Shown piece by piece: positions 44,329 to 54,822 of a stretch of 64,000 nt of DNA. The DNA comes from Gonocerus acuteangulatus (lineage: Eukaryota; Arthropoda; Insecta; Hemiptera; Coreidae): the NCBI GenBank assembly GCA_946811695.1, contig OX328125.1:102135176-102199175 (forward strand). Direction: 5' to 3'. A program made the position numbers and the translations under genes. The stretch's first letter is position 1. Each line of letters opens with the position of its first letter. The notes beneath the pieces are model-generated. The model had not been told where the DNA came from and ran no database searches. It saw nothing but the letters and a program-made list of their open reading frames with translations.

Positions 44329-44337
44329 ATACGAAAT

Positions 44338-44445
44338 GAGCCCTAGTGAATGTTCTTACACGAATCCCGATGATCGAAGCGGGGTTGATCTGTGCGGACG
44401 TTGGCTGCCCTGGGTCAGTTTTCCATTGCAACAATATTTCCATTA
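44338..44445 (-). repeat. Conserved block shared with 34635-34750
   Basis: Reverse copy of the block described at 34635, lying directly upstream (in LINE direction) of the ORF2 fragment. It may therefore be a foreign insertion in that LINE. Confidence 0.6.
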
Positions 44446-44744
44446 GCTAAAGCTTCATAAAGCCACAATTTGCCTCTATTACAGGCGCATAACAAAAAAA
44501 TAAAAAAATAAGACCCTACAAAACGCTGCGATAATATGAGACATGGCTTACACTCTGAAGATGATTGGTGTTCGAAACTTCCAGAGCTCGACTCCATACA
44601 ATGCTCCTTCCAGGAAGACCGATAACACATCTAACTCGCTATTGTTCTAACTTCTACCTGAACCACAAATAGGACGGAGTGGATTTAGCACACTACATCG
44701 ACTTTACTTGATGAACTGTCTGGGCTGGTGGAGAGTTCTCTCTC

Positions 44745-44786
<42 letters not shown>

Positions 44787-45124
44787 TCTCTCTCTCTATC
44801 ACTCTTCCAACCCCCTCCCCCTTTCTCATTTTCTACTTGTAACGATCTACCTTAATTAAACTCGGGCCCCTGAAGTTTTATCTCCTTATTCAGAAATTCT
44901 CTCAGATTTAACGATGATCAAATAATATTAGCTTTAATTTTTTGCGTAGAAGGCCCTCCCATGGAATTTTCCTTTTATTTCAATCGTACATATACAAACG
45001 TTCTAATTCATTCCTACACATTATACTGTGTTATATGTAATATTTATTTAAATTTTTACGTCCATCACACAGGCACATAAAAAAGTGGTATTTTCTAAAG
45101 ATGCCACACGTTGAATCAATTAAG
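44446..45124. other. Gene-free interval with (CT)n
   Basis: A (CT)n microsatellite lies at 44737-44783. Nothing coding on either side. Confidence 0.6.
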
Positions 45125-45435
45125 ACCATTTGAGGGTCAAATTTCGTATGAAGTCGTTAAAGAAGAAATAACTAGAGCTTCCATTTTTTGGAGGGTCGCT
45201 GAATTCCAATCTGAGATCTGTTTTGGCACATCGGTGTAAAATCAAGGTAATTTCAAGAAATTGATCTTCAAACGAAATTCTTTTTTTGCAAAATAGACAT
45301 ATTTTTCCTTGAAATTGCCTTGATTTTGTGCCGATGAGGTGAAACAGACCCAGGATTTGAATTTAGCGACCCACAAAACCACGGAAGTTCTATTTATTTC
45401 TTCCTAGACGATTTCATAAGAAATGTGGCCTTCAA
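45125..45435. repeat. Long inverted repeat, about 140-bp arms
   Basis: Left arm about 45125-45262 and right arm about 45314-45435 are reverse complements at roughly 80 percent, around a 50-bp centre (AAATTCTTTTTTTGCAAAAT). Likely an old MITE or foldback element. No flanking duplication found. Confidence 0.6.
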
Positions 45436-45589
45436 ATGCTCTTAAACCTGACGTGACGGGATGAAACGGACTCAGGATTCGGATTCACCGTGTCAAAATA
45501 CATAAGAATATATCTACGGTGTCTTTGGAAACCTTTTTTTGTGTGTGCCTGCGCTAACTAACAATTTTGAGGCGAATAATTTATAGGTT

Positions 45590-45735
45590 AGCACCCTTTT
45601 CTAACCAGGATAGAGCTGATGCCTTTTCTTTTTTCTAAAGGAAAGCCACTACTCCTAGTGGGAATCGATCCCGCGACGTTTGGCGCGGAGTGTTGAGTGC
45701 TCACGCATTAACACTCACAGCCACCGGGGCTCCAA
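45590..45735 (-). mobile_element. tRNA-derived SINE, family B
   Basis: The minus strand starts GGAGCCCCGGTGGCTGTGAG, with the A-box region TGGCTGTGAGTG and B box GATCGATTC (45662-45670), then TCCCACTAGGAGTAGTGGCT and TATCCTGGTTAGAAAAGGG. The same body is present at 31800-31985. Confidence 0.72.
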
Positions 45736-45784
45736 TATGTATAACATTTTACATTATATAATTATTGTAACAGAACATAATTAT

Positions 45785-45960
45785 TGTATAACATCTGTGC
45801 ATATAAAAATCACGTGCGTGTTTGTTTGTCTATCTGTTTGTTTGTACAAATCCACACATTTTGACCGATTTTGATCCGAGAAGTCTCGTAGGCTAGGTGA
45901 AAATCGTCTAGGATACACAGTTCTGAGGGAACGGGTTCGAAAAGTTTCGAGTTCCAGAAG
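45785..45960 (+). repeat. Family X copy
   Basis: CACGTGCGTGTTTGTTTGTC, CACACATTTTGACCGATTTT and GATCCGAGAAGTCTCGTAGG correspond to the nested copy at 1190-1478. Confidence 0.6.
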
Positions 45961-46900
45961 AGTGAATTGTCAGAAATCGCCTTTTCCTTTCCAGTATTGC
46001 CTAGGTGGAGATTAGCAAGCCAACATAACTTTCTTCTTTATTTTTCGAAACGTTTTTCTTTTGCGAACAAAACTTTTCGGTTTTAACATTTTTGTGTTTA
46101 TCTAAATTATAGCCTCTATATTCTCAGAATTTGGACAAATAATATCATATAAGATCAATTTTCTTAATATCTCTTGAAAATGTAGGACAACACTAGGCTC
46201 CTAGAAGCCATTAACCGATTTTTTTAAAGTTTGGTGTGTTACCATAGCTCAAAAACAGCTATAGATGGAAATAACTTTGTTTAGACTAGTTCATTATTTC
46301 CTGCGTTCTTCGAGTCAGGAGAACAAAAAAGAAGGAGTTTTCCCAACAAATATTTTGACATGAAAATATCACATGTCGGTGGGTTTCCAAGTTTTGAGTC
46401 ACGAGTGACGCAAAAGTGGCGTCGTTGGTTGGAAATTAATTTACCAATTTGGTGTGAATAACAGTTTTCTATTTACTTCCCAAATTAAAAATTCCATAAT
46501 CAAAATTATTTTCCTTTAATGATAAATTTGTCAAAATAAGAAAGACAGTCTTTTGGGTATAGTTTTGTCATCAATATTCACCTGACAAGTTTTCATATCA
46601 ATCAATGTCTCTTACTTAAAACTCTACCGTGTAATTACTCATCTCAATTTTAGGAAAAATATTAGATGCTGACTCGTAAAATAATCAGACCAAAAAGCCT
46701 GTCTCAGGGATTATGGAAGATAGATATGGAATCTGGCGTGGAGAAATGGAACTCATCCATAGATCAAAATGAAGAAAAAAGAAAGGACCTGAAATAAAAA
46801 ACAGACCCTTGAGAATGAATGTCCGAAAAGCGAATATAAGCATCAGGCCCACACAATCAGGACAGATAGGTTAAAATTTATGGATTATTCAATACTAGCT
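45961..46900. other. Gene-free interval
   Basis: No gene or repeat that I can support in about 940 bp. Confidence 0.4.
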
Positions 46901-47474
46901 GTTAACCGGTGTGCCATGCTACACCTATTTCTGCATCTAGAAAAGTAAAAATAAATTAGAAGCTAAATATAATAATAATATAATATAATATTTAAATCTA
47001 ATAACGCAAATCTGTAACTATTTCGGTTCATACTTTCGAAGCCGTGACGGCTGAACTATGAGTCCAAGACGATTTTGACCCAGCCTATGGCACTCCCCAG
47101 ATCAAGACCTAACAGTGTGCCATGTTTGGTCAAAATCGGTCATATGGTGTGGATTTGCATAAGGAACAAACATACAGACAGACAGCTGGTAGACATTTTT
47201 GACCTAGCCTATGAAACGACCTACCTGTGTGCCAAGTTTCGTCAAAATCGCTCAAACGTGGATTTGTATAAGGAGAAAACAGAAGGCCAAACAGTCAGAC
47301 ACATGATTTATAAATATTTATATACATTTGAACCACTGTTAATTTCGACATCTATGGGTTGTGGAAAGTAAAATTTTCTATTCAGGACTTTTGGATTGTG
47401 TCATGATGTGTCATGAGGTCAATCTTGAGGGTTTCTTCTCTATGGAGGGAGAGAGGAACCGCGCTAAAAAAAGT
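46901..47474 (-). mobile_element. Most complete family X copy
   Basis: Begins ACTAGCTGTTAACCGGTGTG, contains two inverted-sense units of the GACCAAAC/TTGG phrase (about 47115 and 47240), and ends AGAGAGGAACCGCGCTAA. The right part (47310-47474) matches 23990-24131. I treat it as a unit with defined ends, but no duplication or protein reveals its class. Confidence 0.5.
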
Positions 47475-47510
47475 CCGAGTCACAGGAACTTTGTCATCTT
47501 AGTGCGGTTT
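47474..47510 (+). repeat. Dispersed 37-bp motif, diverged copy
   Basis: GTCCGAGTCACAGGAACTTT then TCTTAGTGCGGTTTCG: the left-end motif of the 22606 element, here directly after a family X right end. Confidence 0.55.
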
Positions 47511-47640
47511 CGTTTATTTCTCTAGCGTCATTTAGGAAACTTATAATAGAAACAGTGTAAACGTTTTTAGTTTCTCATCCATGAAAAATGTTAACACGTG
47601 TAACAATGGAAAGTAAGACCTGACAAGGAAGATTTCAGGT

Positions 47641-49040
47641 TCCTATCAGACAGAGATCTTACTGTTCAATCATCCTAGTGGTAGAAGTGACGACCCGTGG
47701 AAGTCGTAATGGCCAGACAACGCCCACAATTTCACCCGGCAGAAGTCGCGTCCTTCTGACTAACGGGAGCGGAAGCGTGGGTCTCACAGACCAGGATACC
47801 TTATATGCACTTTCTTGCTATTTTAATGAATTAATATTGTTCCTATCACACAGAGATCATACTGTTCAATCATCCTAGTGGTAGAAGTGACGACCCGTGG
47901 AAGTCGTAATGGCCAGACACGCCCACAATTTCACCCGGCAGAAGTCGCGTCCTTCTGACTAACGGGAGTGGTAGCGAGGGTCTCACAGACCAGGATACCT
48001 TATATGCACTTTCTTGCTATTTTAATGAATTAATATTGTTCCTATCACACAGAGATCATACTGTTCAATCACCCTAGTGGTAGAAGTGACGACCCGTGGA
48101 AGTCGTAATGGCCAGACACGCCCACAATTTCACCCGGCAGAAGTCACGTCCTTCTGACTAACGGGAGCGGAAGCGAGGGTCTTACAGACCAGGATACCTT
48201 ATATGCACTTTCTTGCTATTTTAATGAATTAATATTGTTCCTATCACACAGAGATCATACTGTTCAATCGTCCTAGTGGTAGAAGTGACGACCCGTGGAA
48301 GTCGTAATGGCCAGACACGCCCACAATTTCACCCGGCAGAAGTCACGTCCTTCTGACTAACGGGAGCGGAAGCGAGGGTCTTACAGACCAGGATACCTTA
48401 TATGCACTTTCTTGCTATTTTAATGAATTAATATTGTTCCTATCAGACAGAGATCATACTGTTCAATCATCCTAGTGGTAGAAGTGACGACCCGTGGAAG
48501 TCGTAATGGCCAGACACGCCCACAATTTCACCCGGCAGAAGTCGCGTCCTTCTGACTAACGGGAGTGGTAGCGTGGGTCTCAAAGACCAGGATACCTTAT
48601 ATGCACTTTCTTGCTATTATAATGTATTAATATTGTTCCTATCACACAGAGATCATACTGTTCAATCATCCTAGTGGTAGAAGTGACGACCCGTGGAAGT
48701 CGTAATGGCCAGACACGCCCACAATTTCACCCGGCAGATTCTGCGTCCTTCTGACTAAAGGGAGTGGTAGCGTGGGTCTCACAGACCAGGATACCTTATT
48801 TGCACTTTCTTGCTATTTTAATGAATTAATATTGTTCCTATCAGACAGAGATCATACTGTTCAATCATCCTAGTGGTAGAAGTGACGACCCATGGAAGTC
48901 GTAATGGCCAGACAACGCCCACAATTTCACCCGGCAGAAGTCACGTCCTTCTGACTAACGGGAGCGGAAGCGTGGGTCTCATAGACCAGGATACCTTATA
49001 TGCACTTTCTTGCTATTTTAATGAATTAACATTGTTCCTA
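47641..49040 (+). repeat. 199-bp satellite, seven units
   Basis: GTAGAAGTGACGACCCGTGG starts at 47681, 47881, 48080, 48279, 48478, 48677 and 48876, that is a 199-200-bp period. Units differ by a few percent. Each contains CTAACGGGAGCGG, GCGTGGGTCTCACAGACC and CTTATATGCACTTTCTTGC. The CGGGAGCGG...TGGGTCT.ACAGACC segment resembles the inverted end at 49781-49820, so the unit may derive from a transposon end. Confidence 0.92.
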
Positions 49041-49820
49041 TCATTTATTATTGTTAAATTTAATATTAAGGAAGATATTAATTATGAAACATCAATTTTT
49101 TTTTTTTTTGTTAAACAAATAATCCAAGTCGGTATGAATATTTTTTTTTTTTTTACATGATTTGTTTTTCCAAATAATATAATAATACAAGTTATAGTAA
49201 TAAAATACATTATAATAGCTCAAAATCTGCGCTAATGGCCAAGATTTGTCGATGCGCCGTAAAAAAAAAAAAAAATAAATAAATAGCTCAAAATGTTGAA
49301 CAAAAAAATAATTACTCTTTTTAAAAATAGTCTAAGTTTTTAACTAAAACATTAATTTTCAGGAACAATTTAATCTCCAAAAGTCTCTTCTGCAAAAGAA
49401 TTTTCTTTTTTTTATGTGGTCTGCTCTTTCATGAAAATAGGACGAATGTGAAAATCACCACTCAAAGGCCTGTTTTAGGGACCTCCTATTCAATATATAC
49501 ACTATATAATTTCTTTAAGTAAGAGTTAAAATGCATAATACGAAATAAAAACTATGAAATTCGAAGAAAATAAAGAAAAAAACTTACTGTGACAAGAAAG
49601 GTCGCGTGGGTCTGAGATTCCCGGAGATAATAACTCAACAAAGAACGCCACACGTAGACAGCCGAGAAAGAACTAAAAATTTGAAAAAGGTTTCTGTTTG
49701 CAGAGGAAAGTTGGGGTGAGAGGTCCACGGGACTTCAGCGTGATACCGGCACACCAGCGATTCTCAGAAGAGCAATTCTGCTTCTACTGGGTCTGTCAGA
49801 CCCAAGCGGCCGCTCCCGGG
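48957..49820. mobile_element. Possible piggyBac-like element sharing its end with the satellite
   Basis: The last satellite unit has TAACGGGAGCGGAAGCGTGG then GTCTCATAGACC near 48957; the inverse of the right boundary reads TTAACCCGGGAGCGGCCGCT then TGGGTCTGACAGACCC (49784-49824), and TTAA is at 49821-49824. The left TTAA is not preserved (CTAA). No transposase was found. A LINE tail (49231-49275) lies within. Confidence 0.4.
49231..49275 (+). repeat. I-type LINE 3' tail remnant
   Basis: GCGCTAATGGCC, AAGATTTGTCGATGCGCCG and an A-run. The same GCGCTAATGGCC phrase ends the 5S-derived SINE at 2136-2297. Confidence 0.65.
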
Positions 49821-49829
49821 TTAATAGCG

Positions 49830-50380
49830 GAAAAAATAAAATATTTACCGTTAATAGGATTTATAAAATCCATTGCTCCGCAGAATTTGAGCTGAAGGGT
49901 CTATACGAATTATCTAATTCTCAATCACAACAGGATCTATTCCACCAAAATAGACGAACCATGTGATATACGTATTGCATCTGTTGAATCACACATGAAG
50001 AACACGGAGAAATCCAGCGTGCCATCCGGCCCCCATGCTGGTACCATCAGAGGGTTTAAGCCCCCTAGTATTGGAAGCCTCCATCTTGAAATTCCCCACA
50101 GCCTATCCCTGTAATTGATGACATTAACCCCCCCCCCCCCTCCCCACAAGCAGAGTCAGCTACTCCGCTCGTGATGAGATTACCACGAGGTTTGGGGGTG
50201 GTAACCTGTAGATTCACGCAGGATCCTTCTCTGCTTCTGGGTATTATAGGTACACATTCTGGGTATATACCTATACAGGTGTACTCATTTCAGGTTTGCA
50301 AAGAGTGCTGAGCCTGTTCTATGTAATATTTTGATTAGCTTCATTTATTTTTTTCCAAGGTACAAATTCATTCATACACA
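49830..50380. other. Gene-free interval with C-run
   Basis: A run of 14 C lies near 50130. The G+C-richer sequence around 50020-50230 opens no recognisable protein. Confidence 0.4.
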
Positions 50381-50389
50381 CACACACTA

Positions 50390-50541
50390 AAAAATCAGTC
50401 TAAAATCCTTTTTCTTTCACCTCCATCTGATCTTCCTCACCTGGAGTATATTTTTGCCGAGATATCAACGTCTTCTTCACCTCTCCTCTTTTCCGTTGTA
50501 TATCGTCCTCCCCGTGTGCCATATGACCAATCTTTTGAAAC
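50390..50541 (+). pseudogene. CR1/L2-like LINE endonuclease, part left of the Gypsy insertion
   Basis: Reads LPHLEYIFAEISTSSSPLLF and SVVYRPPRVPYDQSFET. VVYRPP is the conserved APE-endonuclease strand of LINE ORF2. The reading continues in frame at 54827 (FLYQLVPC...HVILGGDFN) once the Gypsy element and one 4-bp duplication are set aside. 5'-truncated beyond about 50390, next to a CA repeat. Confidence 0.8.
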
Positions 50542-50673
50542 TGTTAAGTGTATAGGATTTACAACTTACAAGAATGATTTGCAGTTTTCAATTGCGAGAG
50601 AACACTTAATACTGTTTAATTTATTTTGAAAACATGTGTTTTCTTTTTTGGGGGTTATCTGATAACCGCTACA
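50542..50673 (-). repeat. Gypsy 3' LTR
   Basis: 132 bp, unusually short for a Gypsy LTR. The minus strand contains AAAATAAATTAAAC, with an AATAAA polyadenylation signal. The pol stop codon (50669-50671) falls inside its first bases. Confidence 0.92.
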
Positions 50674-53600
50674 GGATTCCCCTCCCAGATGACGGAGTCA
50701 GAGAAGCTGACTGTGAAACTCGTTTCACGGTTCTCCCGGAACGGGTCCTGTAGGGCTCTTGAGTTGGCGGTGGCGGTTGAGACTGCGTTTTTGGGAGAAC
50801 TGGTGGTGTGTCCTGAGTCTGTTCGGATGGAAGAAACGCAGGCTTAAGCCGGTCTGTCGATATGGTGGCTTGGCGGCCTGGGAGTTGCACTTCGAAGTAC
50901 TTGTCGTGTCGTTGGAGAACTCTGTGTGGTCCGGAGTATGGTGGTGTCAGCGGACGTCGGGCACAGTCTTCCCTGATGAACACATGCGTGCAGTTCTGCA
51001 ACTCCCGGTGTACATAGGTCTTCTTAGTGCTCTCCTTATACTCGGCTGGTCGAAGGGTGCGAAGATGTTCCTTCAGCTCCTGCAGGAGTGCGTGTGGATC
51101 TTCCGCGGTCGTGTGTTGCTCCAAAAATTCGCCTGGCAATCTTATGGGACAACCGTAGACTGCTTCAGCTATGCTCGATGAAGTATCATCTCGCAGGCTG
51201 GCTCTGAGTCCGAGGAGTACGGTTGGCAATATGCGGGTCCAGTTGTTGCTGTCAAGGTGTGCTGTAATGGCGGCTTTGAGTGTCCGGTGCCATCGTTCTA
51301 TGCATCCGTTAGCTTGGGGATGATAAGCAGTTGTGCGACCTTTCTCGATTCCCAGAAGCGAAGTCAGCTGATGAAAAAGCTGGGATTCATATTGCCGGCC
51401 TTGGTCGGTGGTTATTCTTGAGGGAACGCCGAATCGGCAGATCTAACCAGTGTAGAATGCGCTTGAGACGGTTTCGGCTGTGATGTCACGTAACGGTATT
51501 GCTTCTGTCCATCTGGTTTGACGGTCTATCATCGTGAGACAGTAACGGTGGCCGTCGGAGGGTGGTAGTGGGCCAATTAAATCTAAGTGGACATGCTGAA
51601 AGCGAGTGGCAGCTGGGAATGTTCCAGGAGGTGCATGGGTATGCCGGTGTATCTTACTCTTCTGGCAAGCGATACAGCACTTAGCCCAATCAGCTACTTC
51701 CTTATTCATGTTTGGCCAGAAATATCGCTCTGCTACCATTTTCCGTGTTGTCCGGACGCCAGGATGACTTAAGGTGTGCACCTTGACGAAAGCACTGTGC
51801 CTGAAGTTCTGCGGGAGATATGGCCTTGCCTTGCCTGTTGACATCTCACAGAGAAGGGTCTTGTCGGTGCCAGGAATTTCGATGGCTCTAAAGGTTAGGT
51901 TAGTTTGTTCCTGGAGTCGGCTGATCTCATGGTCTTCTTGTTGGGCTAAAGAAAGGGCGACAAAATCGTCTGGAGTTTGGATTTCAGCAATCCTTGATAG
52001 GGAATCGGCAACAATGTTTTCCCTGCCTGGACTATAGATGATCGTAGTGGTGAATTGGCTAATGTAAGTTAGCCAACGGATGCGGAGAGGTGAAGTGGAT
52101 TCAGGCTTTTGAGTGAAAGCATGAGCTAATGGGCGATGATCTGTGATGATTGAGAAAACTCGGCCTTCCAGTTGAGGTTGAAGATGTTTGATGGCCTTGT
52201 ATAAAGCCAGAAGCTCCCGGTCGTAGACAGAGTAATTCTTCTGCGCTTTATTGAGTGCTAACGAGAAAAAGCTTAGAGGATGCCATTTGTTATCCTGTTT
52301 TTGTTGTAAGACAGCGCCCAGACCGACGTCAGATGCGTCGCATGCGAGTGAGATCTCTGCGTCTGGGTTCGGATGGACGAGCTCAGTTGCTTCAGCAAGC
52401 TTCTTCTTGGTGTCTTCGAAAGCCTTGAGCGTTTCTTCGTTCCAATTGATTGGAGTTTTGTCATTTTTCTTGACCTGATGGAGAAGTCCGTTGAGAGGTT
52501 GTTGGATTGATGCTGCGTGGCGAAGACAAGGTCGGTAGAAATTCACCATGCCCATAAAGCGCCGAAGTTCTCGAACGTCCTTGGGAAGTGGGAAATCTAG
52601 GACAGCCTTAACTTTGTCTTCCAGAGGTGTGACGCCAGATGGTGTTAGATGGAATCCAAGGAAATCGAGCTCTGGGACACCGAAAACGCATTTCGATGGG
52701 TTCACAGCGATGCCGTTCATGTCGAGACGACGAAGTACTTCTCTGATGTGAGCTTCATGTTGTTCCTCGTTGTCCGAAGCGATCAAGAAGTCGTCAAGAA
52801 ACTTGAAGAGAAAGGGCAGGTCTCGGAATTGGTTGTCGACGAAACGCTGGAAGCTTTGACCTGCGTTCTTCAGTCCAAAACTCATCCTGTTGTATTCAAT
52901 AAGGCCAAATGGGGTAATAATGGCAGTTTTCTCTCGATCTCCTACTGCTATCGGTATATGATAGTAAGCCTTGCGGAGATCTATTTTGGAGAAGATCTTC
53001 TTGCCATGTATCTCCATTGTGAAGTCTCGAAGATTGGGTATTCCATATCGATCGGGAATAGTGATGGCGTTCAGGGCTCGATAGTCTCCACACAATCTGA
53101 GAGTACCATCTTTTTTCTTCACTACGTGGAGTGGACTGGACCATGGACTTTTGGAAGGTTGGCATATTCCGCTGTCGATGAGCTCCTGGATCTCCTTTTT
53201 GACTTCCTGGTAAATTCCTGGAGGCAAACGGCGGCATTTAGCCGTGACAGGTCGTCCTTTGGTCTCTATATGATGCTCCACTGTTGAATTGGATGGTCCA
53301 CGGATGGGAGTGACCTGAGTGACGGTAGGGAATTCACCTAGGATGCGGGCAAATCGATTATCGGCTGGAAAGATGGAGAAGGTTGGTATTTCTGCTGAGG
53401 ATATGGTACCTACAATGCTACGTCCTGAGTGCTGGTCGATCAGTCTCCTGTTTCTTAAGTCCACAGTAAGCTGATGCCAGTAGAGAAAATCAGCACCTAA
53501 TATAGCCTTGGCGACGTCGGCTAAGACAAAGGTCCACTTGAGAGGTTTTCTGAGTCCTAAGTCGACATATCGAGTGATTTCACCGAAGGTTGGAATCGGG

Positions 53601-54013
53601 GAGTTGTTGGCTGCTATTAAGGCGAAATCAGATGGAGTCTTACGCCGTCCTTTGGGCACAGGGAGAAGAGATATGCATGCTCCTGTGTCAATGAGGAAGG
53701 GCTGACCAGTGGTTCTGTCCGTCAGAAATAGGCGGCGGTGCTGCTGGGTTGTGAAAGTTTCCGCCGCAACTTTCACATTTCCGAGTTTAAAGCTGGCTCT
53801 TCGGATTTCCAGTTGCAAGGTTGTGTGCAGCGTCGGGCTTTCCCGCGGAATCTCTGGTGGTAATAGCAGGTATCGCGCGACTGGGATCGAGGGAGATTGT
53901 CTTGATTCCGGCTGCTGCTGGAGCTTCTTTCGCGGTTCTTCATCTCCAGAAAGCGTAGGATCTCGTCTACGTCGCGGCGTAGAGCTCCGAAATCTTCGGA
54001 TGGGTGCTCGCAT
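50669..54013 (-). pseudogene. Gypsy pol polyprotein, one premature stop in integrase
   Basis: A single frame runs from before 54013 to 50669, interrupted only by TAG at 51443-51445. Counted from 54013: protease active site DTGA at 109-112; reverse transcriptase with SPWSSPLHVVKKKDGTLRLC (289-308), FSKIDLRKAY (341-350) and the catalytic motif as FLDD (405-408) in place of the usual YIDD; RNase H with CDAS (558), DRE (598-600), TDHR and VADSLSR; integrase zinc finger H746, H750, C780, C783 and core D811. After the stop the frame continues with the rest of integrase and a proline-rich tail (PPPPTQEPYRTRSG). Pol is in the -1 frame relative to gag, overlapping it by about 240 bp, so -1 ribosomal frameshifting is the likely expression mode. 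The deleted relative at 58580-59672 has a sense codon at the matching site. Confidence 0.9.
50674..50686 (-). other. Polypurine tract
   Basis: GGGAGGGGAATCC on the minus strand directly precedes the 3' LTR, the position where plus-strand DNA synthesis is primed. Confidence 0.75.
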
Positions 54014-54636
54014 CTGTTCGTGACTGATGTGGTAGTTGCGGAAGACTTGTTTGGGCGAGGTTCTGACATGTCTCGAATAGCGTACGTTTCAGCTGACGGG
54101 GATACCTCCAAGATCTTGTCGGCTACTTCAGCCAGTTTTTGGATGTCAGTGTGGCCTGTGGAAATGAGGATGGGACGAATTCGTGGGGGTAAATTCTTCA
54201 TCCACAGGGTGCTAATAAATCCGTTTGATACATCGGAGCCAGCTAATTGTTGTATTTTTCTGAGGAGCTGTGAAGGAGTCTGGACTCCGAGTGGCATTTC
54301 TTCTAACAGCTTGCTAATTCTACGTGTTTCGGATTCTCCGAACGTGTTGATGAGCCTAGCTTTAAGGTCCTCGTATGGTTGCTCAGTCGGTTGTAGGACG
54401 ATATCTGAGACTTGGCTAAGAACATCCAGATCGAGATTCGGTATGACGAGCTGGAATTTTTTTAGGCTCGATGTTACGCGGGATGTCGCAAATACAGCCT
54501 CGATCGTCGCGAACCATAAAGTCGGGTTCTGTTTCCAGAATGTCGGTAGTCTTGAACTCGGCCCTTGGTAGAAACTAACCTCAGGCTGGGTTTCATGGAG
54601 ATCTGTATCGGACGTAGATGAGTTTTTTTTGGACAT
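53773..54636 (-). CDS. Gypsy gag protein
   Basis: The 287-codon frame starts MSKKNSSTSDTDLHETQPEV, 54 bp after the 5' LTR, and is uninterrupted. The capsid-like part reads LPTFWKQNPTLWFATIEAVF (residues about 31-50) and later LPPRIRPILISTGHTDIQKL, matching the retrotransposon gag family of insect Gypsy elements. A degenerate zinc knuckle CYYHQRFRGKARRCTQPC (about 257-274) follows a Ser/Arg-rich linker, typical of C..H.RFG..A..C..PC gags. Gag forms the particle that encloses the RNA and enzymes. The C-terminal 80 codons overlap pol in another frame. Confidence 0.88.
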   Translation of the reverse strand: MSKKNSSTSDTDLHETQPEVSFYQGPSSRLPTFWKQNPTLWFATIEAVFATSRVTSSLKKFQLVIPNLDLDVLSQVSDIVLQPTEQPYEDLKARLINTFGESETRRISKLLEEMPLGVQTPSQLLRKIQQLAGSDVSNGFISTLWMKNLPPRIRPILISTGHTDIQKLAEVADKILEVSPSAETYAIRDMSEPRPNKSSATTTSVTNRCEHPSEDFGALRRDVDEILRFLEMKNRERSSSSSRNQDNLPRSQSRDTCYYHQRFRGKARRCTQPCNWKSEEPALNSEM

Positions 54637-54672
54637 GACGAACGGCGAGAAGTGAAATCAGAAGTATTGTTC

Positions 54673-54690
54673 AATATCAGGGGTCACCAA
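54673..54690 (-). other. Primer-binding-site candidate
   Basis: TTGGTGACCCCTGATATT immediately follows the 5' LTR on the minus strand. The second copy has TTGGTGACCCCGACG here. I cannot assign the priming tRNA by eye. Confidence 0.6.
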
Positions 54691-54822
54691 TGTTAAGTGT
54701 ATAGGATTTACAACTTACAAGAATGATTTGCAGTTTTCAATTGCGAGAGAACACTTAATACTGTTTTATTTATTTTGAAAACATGTGTTTTCTTTTTTGG
54801 GGGTTATCTGATAACCGCTACA
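54691..54822 (-). repeat. Gypsy 5' LTR
   Basis: 132 bp, about one difference from the 3' LTR. It would hold the promoter for minus-strand transcription; no clear TATA box is assigned. Confidence 0.92.

Larger units (their letters stand above)
50542..54822 (-). mobile_element. Gypsy-type LTR retrotransposon, nearly complete
   Basis: Two 132-bp LTRs (50542-50673 and 54691-54822) start TGTTAAGTGT on the plus strand and end CCGCTACA; they differ at about one position, indicating recent insertion. AAAC flanks both sides (50538-50541 and 54823-54826). On the minus strand follow a primer-binding-site candidate, gag, pol in the -1 frame, and a polypurine tract. Order protease, reverse transcriptase, RNase H, integrase is the Gypsy/Ty3 order. 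There is no envelope-like ORF. One nonsense codon lies in integrase. It is inserted antisense in a LINE. Confidence 0.92.

Noticed and set aside
52649..53287. 212-codon plus-strand frame opposite Gypsy pol, and similar antisense frames at 50759-51181, 53709-54571 and 58727-59218
   Set aside because: Shadow frames of well-supported minus-strand gag/pol.
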